Source: Candidatus Dadabacteria bacterium
Lineage (GTDB): Bacteria > Desulfobacterota_D > UBA1144 > Nemesobacterales > UBA2774
Length of the DNA: 6,612 nucleotides
Assembly (NCBI GenBank): GCA_004356555.1
Contig: SMWY01000020.1
Location: 1 to 6,612, forward strand
Direction: 5' to 3'
Part shown: one piece after another, positions 1 through 5,135 of the stretch
Layout: every line of letters starts with the position of its first letter
Position numbering within the stretch: position 1 is the first letter of the stretch
The notes under the pieces: generated by a model
Databases searched by the model: none
What the model saw: only the letters and a program-made list of their open reading frames with translations
Told to the model about the DNA's origin: nothing
Translations under genes and position numbers: made by a program

Positions 1-235
1 GGGCGTAATGCCTGGTCTCTGTCTCGTATTCAACATGCGCTATGTTGATTGTTATTCCTCTTTCTCTTTCCTCAGGCGCCTTGTCTATCTCACCAAACTC
101 TACAAATGACGCTCCCCCTGCTTTCTCCAACACTTTTGTTATCGCCGCTGTTAATGTCGTCTTACCATGGTCCACATGTCCCACGGTCCCTACGTTTATG
201 TGTGGCTTTGTTCTCTCAAATTTTTGCTTAGACAT
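1..235 (-). CDS. tuf: Elongation factor Tu, N-terminal part (gene runs off the window)
   Basis: EF-Tu is the cytoplasmic GTPase that carries aminoacyl-tRNA to the ribosomal A site. Only the first 78 codons are present; the frame is open to base 1 and the rest of the gene (about 395 residues in the family) lies outside. The visible part includes the start MSKQKFERTKPHINVGTVGH, the P-loop GHVDHGKT at residues 19-26, and the switch I region with EERERGITI (residues 56-64) followed by AHVEYET. These are textbook EF-Tu motifs with no missing key residue. The ATG at 235-233 is chosen because it matches the usual family start and has a very strong upstream purine tract. It is the last visible gene of an rpsL-rpsG-fusA-tuf operon, 33 nt after fusA, so it is probably co-transcribed. 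Whether a second tuf copy exists cannot be seen. Confidence 0.98.
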   Translation of the reverse strand, partial: MSKQKFERTKPHINVGTVGHVDHGKTTLTAAITKVLEKAGGASFVEFGEIDKAPEERERGITINIAHVEYETETRHYA

Positions 236-245
236 CTTTACTCTT

Positions 246-255
246 CCTCCTCCTT
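246..255 (-). promoter_or_regulatory. Strong ribosome binding site of tuf
   Basis: Read on the minus strand, the gap after fusA contains AAGGAGGAGG, two overlapping near-perfect Shine-Dalgarno cores, ending 10 nt before the tuf ATG. This is the strongest ribosome binding site in the window, in keeping with EF-Tu being one of the most abundant bacterial proteins. It supports the chosen start and shows that tuf can be translated independently of fusA. Confidence 0.85.
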
Positions 256-268
256 AAAAAGACTAACA

Positions 269-2374
269 TTACACAGCTTGCAAATTAGTTTTAAGATCTT
301 CAGTAAGTACTGCCGGCAATGCGGAATAATGACCAAATTCCATCGTAAATGTACCCCTTCCCTCAGTCATAGACCTCAGTTCAGTCGCATATCCGAACAT
401 CTCAGACAGTGGCACTTCTGATTTTATGGCCTGCAAAGCGCCCCTGAGCTCTGACCCCAGAATCTTTCCCCTTCGGGAGCTCAAATTACCCATTACGGTT
501 CCCATAAAATCTTCGGGCACTACAACTTCAACCTTCATCATAGGCTCAAGAATAATAGGCTTAGAACGAAGCACCGCATCTTTAAAGGCCATAGAACCCG
601 CAACTTTAAAAGCAATTTCAGAACTATCTACATCATGATAAGAACCATCGTATAGTCTTACAATCCAATCAATCACTGGATACCCCGCAATCACACCGGT
701 TTCAGAAGCTTCCATAATGCCCTTTTTAACAGCAGGTATAAATTCTTTAGGAATATTTCCACCTTTAACCTCATCAATAAATTCAACACCAGCACCCTGC
801 TTGTTGGGCTCCATCTTAATCTTCACATGACCATACTGACCCCTACCACCAGTTTGTCTGATAAATTTTGCTTCCACATCTGCATTCTTTGTAATAGTTT
901 CTCTGTAGGCAACCTGAGGTACTCCCACATTAGCATCTACATTAAATTCACGTTTTAAGCGGTCAACAATAATTTCCAGATGAAGCTCTCCCATTCCGGA
1001 AATCAACGTTTGACCTGTTTCATCATTAAATCTTACTTTAAATGTTGGATCTTCAAGAGAAACCTTGTTTAAGGCTAAACCGAGTCTTTCCTGATCGGAT
1101 TTGGTTTTAGGTTCAATAGCAATTGATATAACAGGCTCTGCAAAATAAAGACTCTCAAGGAGTATGGGTTTATTCTCATCACACAGCGTATCGCCGGTTG
1201 TGGTCACCTTAAGACCGACAGCTGCGACAATACCGCCTGTCCCTATTTCTGTAATTTCTTCTCTTTTATTGGAATGCATTCTGACAAGTCTTCCGATCTT
1301 CTCTCTTTTTTTCTTAGTAGAATTATAAACCATATCACCCGTTTTGAGTTTGCCTGAGTAGAGCCTTAAATAAGTCAACTGACCCACAAAAGGATCTGTC
1401 ATAATCTTAAAAGCAAGTGCTGAAAACGGCTCTTCCTCGCTAGGCTCTCTAGTATCGGCCACTTCAGTATCGGGGTTAATCCCTTCAATAGCAGAAAGAT
1501 CAATAGGGGAAGGCATATAGTTTACAACCGCATCTAATAGAATCTGAACACCCTTATTTTTAAATGCCGAACCCAATAGCACCGGAACAATACTCAAATC
1601 AATTGTAGCAGCCCTTATTGCGCTTATTATTTTATCTTCGGATACCGGATCTCCATTTAGATAGGTTTCCATTAGTTCTTCGTCAAAATCCGCTATGGAT
1701 TCCAACAAGCTTTCTCTTCCAGCCTCAGCTTCTGCCTTCATTTCGTCAGGTATATCAGTTAATTCGTATTTAGCGCCTAGGGAATCATCATCCCAAAGTG
1801 CAAGTTTCATTTTAATAAGATCTATTATTCCAGTAAATTCATGGCCCACAATATATGGAAGCTGTACAGGTACCGGATTAGCTAGAAGCCTGTCTTTTAT
1901 CTGAGACACGACCTGCGCAAAATCAGCCCCGTCTTTATCCATTTTATTAACGAATGCCATCCTCGGAACCCTGTATCGGTCGGCCTGTCTCCAGACAGTC
2001 TCAGATTGAGGCTCTACACCGCCTACGGAATCAAAAATAACTACTGCTCCGTCTAGTACTTTTAAGGACCTTTCTACTTCTATAGTGAAATCAACGTGGC
2101 CCGGTGTATCAATTATATTAATTCTGTGATCATTCCAAAAACAAGTAGTTGTAGCAGAAGTAATCGTAATTCCACGCTCTCTTTCCTGCTCCATCCAGTC
2201 CATGGTAGCAGTCCCTTCATGAACTTCTCCAATTTTATAAGTAAGTCCGGTATAAAATAGTATACGCTCAGTAGTTGTGGTCTTCCCAGCATCAATATGA
2301 GCTATGATCCCAATATTTCTTACTTTATTCATGGGCATTACTTTTTCAAAATCTATAGGCATTGCTTTTTCCAA
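269..2374 (-). CDS. fusA: Elongation factor G
   Basis: EF-G is the GTPase that drives translocation of tRNA and mRNA on the ribosome and helps recycle ribosomes. The 701-residue product is full length for the family (about 690-705). Visible motifs are the P-loop AHIDAGKT (residues 25-32), switch I with ERERGITIT (64-72), DTPGH (89-93), NKMD (143-146) and GSAF (268-271) in the G domain, then domain II from about 317, FAEPVI (411-416) near the domain II-III junction, GMGELHLE (460-467) in domain III, and the domain IV stretch TGGRGQYGHV (508-517). The domain V region near 660-680 has YATELRSMTEGRGTF. I take the start as TTG at 2374-2372, which has a GGAG 8 nt upstream. The next in-frame choices are ATG at 2362 and ATG at 2332, with weak or no Shine-Dalgarno. 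The TTG start makes the N-terminus 8 residues longer than E. coli EF-G ahead of RNIG. The gene lies 24 nt after rpsG. Nothing is broken; function is near certain, the exact start less so. Confidence 0.98.
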   Translation of the reverse strand: MEKAMPIDFEKVMPMNKVRNIGIIAHIDAGKTTTTERILFYTGLTYKIGEVHEGTATMDWMEQERERGITITSATTTCFWNDHRINIIDTPGHVDFTIEVERSLKVLDGAVVIFDSVGGVEPQSETVWRQADRYRVPRMAFVNKMDKDGADFAQVVSQIKDRLLANPVPVQLPYIVGHEFTGIIDLIKMKLALWDDDSLGAKYELTDIPDEMKAEAEAGRESLLESIADFDEELMETYLNGDPVSEDKIISAIRAATIDLSIVPVLLGSAFKNKGVQILLDAVVNYMPSPIDLSAIEGINPDTEVADTREPSEEEPFSALAFKIMTDPFVGQLTYLRLYSGKLKTGDMVYNSTKKKREKIGRLVRMHSNKREEITEIGTGGIVAAVGLKVTTTGDTLCDENKPILLESLYFAEPVISIAIEPKTKSDQERLGLALNKVSLEDPTFKVRFNDETGQTLISGMGELHLEIIVDRLKREFNVDANVGVPQVAYRETITKNADVEAKFIRQTGGRGQYGHVKIKMEPNKQGAGVEFIDEVKGGNIPKEFIPAVKKGIMEASETGVIAGYPVIDWIVRLYDGSYHDVDSSEIAFKVAGSMAFKDAVLRSKPIILEPMMKVEVVVPEDFMGTVMGNLSSRRGKILGSELRGALQAIKSEVPLSEMFGYATELRSMTEGRGTFTMEFGHYSALPAVLTEDLKTNLQAV

Positions 2375-2382
2375 AATTATTT

Positions 2383-2386
2383 CTCC
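2383..2386 (-). promoter_or_regulatory. Ribosome binding site that favours the TTG start of fusA
   Basis: On the minus strand the rpsG-fusA gap contains GGAG followed by 8 nt and then TTG at 2374-2372. The spacing is ideal. The downstream ATG at 2362-2360 has only a weak GGAAAA ahead of it, and the ATG at 2332-2330 has no recognisable site. This is the main reason to prefer the TTG start. Confidence 0.6.
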
Positions 2387-2398
2387 GAATTAAACGAC

Positions 2399-2869
2399 CT
2401 ACCACCTGTAATGGGCAAACGCCCTATTCGCTTCAGCCATCTTATGTGTATCTTCTTTTCTTTTCATCGAACCACCCCTGCCCTCAGAAGCTTCAAGAAT
2501 CTCGGCAGCGAGCTTTTCTTTCATAGATTTACCTTCTCTATTTCTAACAGCCGTAAGCAACCATCTAATAGCAAGGGATTGCTTGCGGAAAGAATTAACT
2601 TCCATAGGCACCTGGTATGTAGCACCACCCACCCTTCTAGGCCTTACTTCGATACCCGGCTTGATATTCTCTACAGCAGCCAAAAAAACCTCAAGCGGGT
2701 CTTTGCCTGATTTCTCGGCAATCACGTCAAACGCTTCATAGAATATTGCCTCAGCTTTACTTTTCTTGCCATCAAGCATGAGAGAATTTATAAATTTTGC
2801 TGCTGTCTGGTTCCCATACTTAGGATCACCAGCAATCTTTCTTTTCTTAACGGAACCTTTTCTCGGCAT
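2399..2869 (-). CDS. rpsG: 30S ribosomal protein S7
   Basis: S7 is a primary 16S rRNA-binding protein that nucleates assembly of the 30S head and lies near the E site. The product is 156 residues, the usual length. It begins MPRKGSVKKR, carries the conserved family block from P71 to V91 (EVRPRRVGGATYQVP inside it), a basic helix segment RKQSLAIRWLL (95-105), and the standard C-terminus RKEDTHKMAEANRAFAHYRW. The ATG at 2869-2867 has AAAGGAA 8 nt upstream (2878-2884), and the first residues match the family. It sits 25 nt after rpsL and 24 nt before fusA in the str operon. In E. coli S7 represses this operon by binding an rpsL-rpsG spacer of about 100 nt; the short spacer here cannot hold that structure, so any feedback must work differently. 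Confidence 0.98.
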   Translation of the reverse strand: MPRKGSVKKRKIAGDPKYGNQTAAKFINSLMLDGKKSKAEAIFYEAFDVIAEKSGKDPLEVFLAAVENIKPGIEVRPRRVGGATYQVPMEVNSFRKQSLAIRWLLTAVRNREGKSMKEKLAAEILEASEGRGGSMKRKEDTHKMAEANRAFAHYRW

Positions 2870-2894
2870 TTTTTATATTCCTTTGATAAACTGC

Positions 2895-3266
2895 TTATTT
2901 AGGCTTTTTAGTACCATATTTAGAACGGCTTTGCCTTCTACTATCAACCCCGGTTGAATCCAAAGTTCCTCTGACAATATGATATCTAACACCAGGAAGG
3001 TCTTTTACTCTTCCACCTCTTACAAGTATCACAGAGTGTTCTTGTAGAGTATGGCCCTCTCCCGGGATATAACCGGTCACTTCAATACCGTTTGTAAGCC
3101 TAATACGCGCAACTTTTCTTAGTGCAGAATTAGGTTTTTTAGGTGTAGTAGTATAAACCCTGATACATACCCCTCTTTTTTGTGGACAGTTCTGCAGAGC
3201 AGGAGCTTTACTCTTCTTTTTTGCTCTTTTTCTGCCTTCTCTAACTAGCTGACTTATAGTTGGCAC
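2895..3266 (-). CDS. rpsL: 30S ribosomal protein S12
   Basis: S12 sits at the 30S decoding centre and governs translational accuracy. The product is 123 residues, normal for the family. It shows CPQKRGVC (27-34), TTTPKKPNSALRK (39-51), LTNGIEV (57-63), GEGHTLQEHSV (69-79) and VKDLPGVRYHIVRG (87-100), with the usual tail RSKYGTKKPK. The two lysines whose substitution classically gives streptomycin resistance are both present as Lys (K43 and K88, counting the initiator), and D89, the beta-methylthiolation site in E. coli, is kept. The start is GTG at 3266-3264: the next residues PTISQLV are the universal S12 N-terminus and GAGGGAG lies 10 nt upstream. It is the first gene of the str operon, just behind a good candidate promoter. 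Compared with E. coli, S12 here has basic KKKSK before APAL, which is common in many phyla. Confidence 0.98.
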   Translation of the reverse strand: MPTISQLVREGRKRAKKKSKAPALQNCPQKRGVCIRVYTTTPKKPNSALRKVARIRLTNGIEVTGYIPGEGHTLQEHSVILVRGGRVKDLPGVRYHIVRGTLDSTGVDSRRQSRSKYGTKKPK

Positions 3267-3276
3267 AAATACTATT

Positions 3277-3283
3277 CTCCCTC
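3277..3283 (-). promoter_or_regulatory. Ribosome binding site of rpsL (GTG start)
   Basis: On the minus strand GAGGGAG ends 10 nt before the GTG at 3266-3264. It fixes a non-ATG start for S12, because no ATG in frame near this position could produce the conserved PTISQLV N-terminus. Confidence 0.75.
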
Positions 3284-3300
3284 AAAAGTTAATCCAAGTA

Positions 3301-3328
3301 ATAATCCAGATAAATAATTAGATGTCAA
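3301..3328 (-). promoter_or_regulatory. Candidate sigma70-type promoter of the str operon
   Basis: On the minus strand a perfect -35 box TTGACA (3328-3323) is followed by a 16-nt AT-rich spacer and GATTAT (3306-3301), which matches four of six bases of the -10 consensus. Transcription would begin near 3294, leaving a leader of about 28 nt before the rpsL GTG. The box lies 13 nt past the stop of the upstream small gene, in the only gap ahead of rpsL, which is where a str operon promoter is expected. An alternative -10, TATTAC, at 19-nt spacing is less likely. The -35 is clear; the exact -10 is inferred. Confidence 0.6.
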
Positions 3329-3341
3329 GGTTAAAAACAGG

Positions 3342-3653
3342 TTATTTAGCATTTGATCTAAGTTTATCTAAGAGCCCAATAACAGTTACTTTAGACTTGT
3401 ACCATCCAGGCTTCCACCCTTTATCGCCAACACTATCTAATTCATCCTGAAAAACCCTAACACATACACATATATACCCACTTGAATCAACGAAAGGATC
3501 CCCTGTTTTCACATCTGGGATCGTCTCTGTATCAGAGCTCCATTCATCAGGAAGAAGTTCCAAGAGATCAATACACTCAACAAATGGAAGCTCATGTTTT
3601 ACTTTATCATCTAAAGTGTCAGCACCAATTTCCAAGTTCCATATTTCAGCCAT
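3342..3653 (-). CDS. Small acidic protein of unknown function
   Basis: I do not recognise this 103-residue protein. It is probably a real gene: the ATG at 3653-3651 has GAGGAG 7 nt upstream, it fills the space between purD and the str operon, and the frame has no internal stop. The product is soluble and acidic (about 21 Asp/Glu against 11 Lys/Arg, with the acidic residues spread through the first 75 positions). It has four Trp (W5, W38, W80, W84), a CVC pair of cysteines (C62, C64) plus C27, no signal peptide and no membrane segment. The pattern GYICVCVRVF (59-68) looks like a beta strand and the C-terminus VTVIGLLDKLRS (89-100) like a short helix, so a small compact fold is plausible. It starts 34 nt after purD, with no terminator seen between, so it may be co-transcribed with purD. 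No function should be assigned. Confidence 0.75.
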   Translation of the reverse strand: MAEIWNLEIGADTLDDKVKHELPFVECIDLLELLPDEWSSDTETIPDVKTGDPFVDSSGYICVCVRVFQDELDSVGDKGWKPGWYKSKVTVIGLLDKLRSNAK

Positions 3654-3660
3654 TTAATGA

Positions 3661-3666
3661 CTCCTC
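3661..3666 (-). promoter_or_regulatory. Ribosome binding site of the small acidic protein gene
   Basis: On the minus strand GAGGAG ends 7 nt before the ATG at 3653-3651. This good spacing is the chief evidence that this unrecognised reading frame is translated rather than a chance open frame. Confidence 0.7.
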
Positions 3667-3687
3667 AAACGTAATCTAATCAAACGT
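3665..3687. repeat. Short direct repeat, two copies of TCAAACGT
   Basis: The plus strand holds TCAAACGT at 3665-3672 and again at 3680-3687, a 15-bp period, within the 34-nt gap between the purD stop and the next gene. The second copy continues into TTA, making the palindrome AAACGTTT at 3682-3689, which overlaps the purD stop codon. The copies overlap the ribosome binding site of the small gene. They could be a protein-binding site or chance; the sequence does not decide. Confidence 0.35.
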
Positions 3688-4968
3688 TTATTTCTCTATA
3701 TATTTAAGTGCTTTTTCCCCGATATCGGTTCTAAAATAAAGCGATTCACAATCAATATGGTTAACTGCGTTATAAACTGTGCTAATTGCGTCAGGGATAT
3801 TATCACCAAGAGCAGTCACACCGAGTACTCTTCCCCCATTTGCTACTATATTACTACCATCCCGTGAGGTGCCTGAGTGAAATACTATGACCCCGTCCAT
3901 ATTGTTAACATCATCAATGCGGTCAATTTGAAAACCCTTTTTATAGTCCCCAGGATACCCCTTGGATGCCATAACGACACAAACCGAAGCTTGATCATAC
4001 CACTGAAACTCTCCCTCTGCTACTCCTCCCCTAGAAATAGCTCTCATTATAGGGACTATGTCAGAGCGCATTCTCATTAAAAGCGGCTGGGCCTCAGGGT
4101 CGCCGAATCTGCAGTTGAATTCAAGGACTTTAATATCGGTACCCTCTATCATAAGACCGGCATACAATATTCCCTTGTATACCCGACCCTCCTCTTTTAG
4201 GGCTCTCACAGTAGGTATCATCACCTGGTTCATTATTGCCCCGTGAAGCTCCGAAGTAACAATTGGGGCTGGCGAATACGCACCCATGCCGCCGGTATTA
4301 GGTCCTTTATCACCATCTAGGAGCGCTTTGTGGTCCTGTGAAGATGCGAGTGGCAGTACATTTTCCCCGTCTGTAAAGGCTATAAATGATACTTCTTCGC
4401 CCTGAAGAAATTCCTCTATTACGACCCGATCCCCGGAATCTCCAAAAATTTTACTCCTCATTATACCATCAAGTGCATCTATAGATTCATCCTCTGTGTG
4501 GCATATGATAACCCCTTTTCCGGCCGCAAGGCCGTCTGCTTTGATTACCAGTGGAGGTTTAACTTCTTTGACCCAATTCACAGCATCGCCGTAATCATAG
4601 AAGGTTGAAAAGAAAGCTGTCGGTATATCATATTTTTTCATAAGGTTTTTCGAATACACTTTACTGCTTTCAATCTCAGCAGCAGCTTTATTAGGACCGA
4701 AAATATTAAGATTTTCTTCCTGGAAGCGGTCTACAATCCCAAGGGATAAAGGAATTTCGGGACCTACAACAGTAAGATCTATCTCTTCTGCTCTAGCAAA
4801 GCGAACCATGGACTCAATATCTGTTACCTTTATATCTACCGAAGTAGCATGCTTTGAAATCCCTACATTCCCAGGGGCACAAAAAAGCGCCTTAACAATG
4901 GGGCTTTTCGATATTTTCCAGCATAAAGCATGCTCTCTTCCGCCACCGCCTACTACTAGGACTTTCAT
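3688..4968 (-). CDS. purD: Phosphoribosylamine-glycine ligase (GAR synthetase)
   Basis: PurD joins 5-phosphoribosylamine and glycine using ATP to give glycinamide ribonucleotide, the second step of de novo purine synthesis, in the cytoplasm. The 426-residue product is full length (E. coli about 429). Motifs in order: GGGGREHAL (7-15) in the N-terminal nucleotide-like fold, VGPEIPLSLGIVD (68-80), the ATP-grasp segment VIKADGLAAGKGV (141-153), EEVSF (191-195), SSQDHK (209-214), GPNTGGMGAYSPAP (222-235) and LEFNCRFGDPEAQPLL (282-297), whose E283 and N285 are the family's metal ligands. The C-terminal PurD domain contains SKGYPG (335-340) and FHSGT (363-367). The ATG at 4968-4966 gives the family N-terminus MKVLVVG and has AGAGGA 10 nt upstream. 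It stands alone among purine genes here: no purH, purE or purK neighbour is visible. It lies 167 bp after glmS and 34 nt before an unknown small gene. Confidence 0.97.
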   Translation of the reverse strand: MKVLVVGGGGREHALCWKISKSPIVKALFCAPGNVGISKHATSVDIKVTDIESMVRFARAEEIDLTVVGPEIPLSLGIVDRFQEENLNIFGPNKAAAEIESSKVYSKNLMKKYDIPTAFFSTFYDYGDAVNWVKEVKPPLVIKADGLAAGKGVIICHTEDESIDALDGIMRSKIFGDSGDRVVIEEFLQGEEVSFIAFTDGENVLPLASSQDHKALLDGDKGPNTGGMGAYSPAPIVTSELHGAIMNQVMIPTVRALKEEGRVYKGILYAGLMIEGTDIKVLEFNCRFGDPEAQPLLMRMRSDIVPIMRAISRGGVAEGEFQWYDQASVCVVMASKGYPGDYKKGFQIDRIDDVNNMDGVIVFHSGTSRDGSNIVANGGRVLGVTALGDNIPDAISTVYNAVNHIDCESLYFRTDIGEKALKYIEK

Positions 4969-5135
4969 TATATTAATATCCTCTTATTTTTTAGCTATTA
5001 AATACCCAGAGCCCAGTTAATTTACCAGATAATAGAACTTTTTACATATTAATATCGTAAAAGGTGCAAAAATTAATATTACGCCTGCAAAAACGTAGTT
5101 TTACATAAGAGACCCTATCTTTGAGCGTATTCGGA
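4969..5135 (-). other. AT-rich intergenic spacer between glmS and purD
   Basis: This 167-bp stretch has no open reading frame and is much more AT-rich than the flanking genes. On the minus strand a -10-like TATTAT lies at 5034-5029, about 60 nt before the purD ATG, but no acceptable -35 box sits at 16-18 nt, so it is only a weak promoter candidate. A small hairpin is possible just after glmS (AAAAC, loop TAC, GTTTT), but five mostly A-T pairs are too weak to call a terminator. The gap length makes an independent purD promoter plausible without proving it. Confidence 0.4.
4970..5056. repeat. AT palindrome ATATTAATAT occurring twice upstream of purD
   Basis: The 11-mer ATATTAATATC is found at 4970-4980, just before the purD start codon, and again at 5046-5056. 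Its first ten bases are a perfect palindrome. A related AATTAATATT lies near 5071-5080. In DNA this AT-rich, such matches can arise by chance, so a regulatory role is only a possibility. Confidence 0.3.

Noticed and set aside
42..421. Plus-strand open frames antisense to tuf and the end of fusA
   Set aside because: They lie over conserved EF-Tu and EF-G coding sequence and their translations are low-complexity Ser/Leu-rich, as expected from the opposite strand.
2113..2295. 60-codon minus-strand frame inside fusA
   Set aside because: It is in another frame of a certain gene, covering the G-domain switch region, and has no independent support.
2297..2710. 137-codon plus-strand open frame antisense to rpsG and fusA
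   Set aside because: It overlaps two certain genes, has no recognisable protein motif and no Shine-Dalgarno site of note. It is a shadow of the coding strand.
3329..3346. Possible terminator between the small gene and the str promoter
   Set aside because: The AGGTTA elements are direct, not inverted, so they cannot form a stem.
3681..3690. CAAACGTTT resembling the core of the E. coli PurR box
   Set aside because: The match is short, lacks the outer bases of the consensus, and lies at the 3' end of purD rather than in its promoter.
5085..5105. Small hairpin with a T run after glmS as a Rho-independent terminator
   Set aside because: The stem has five pairs, nearly all A-T, with a three-base loop, so it is too weak to call.
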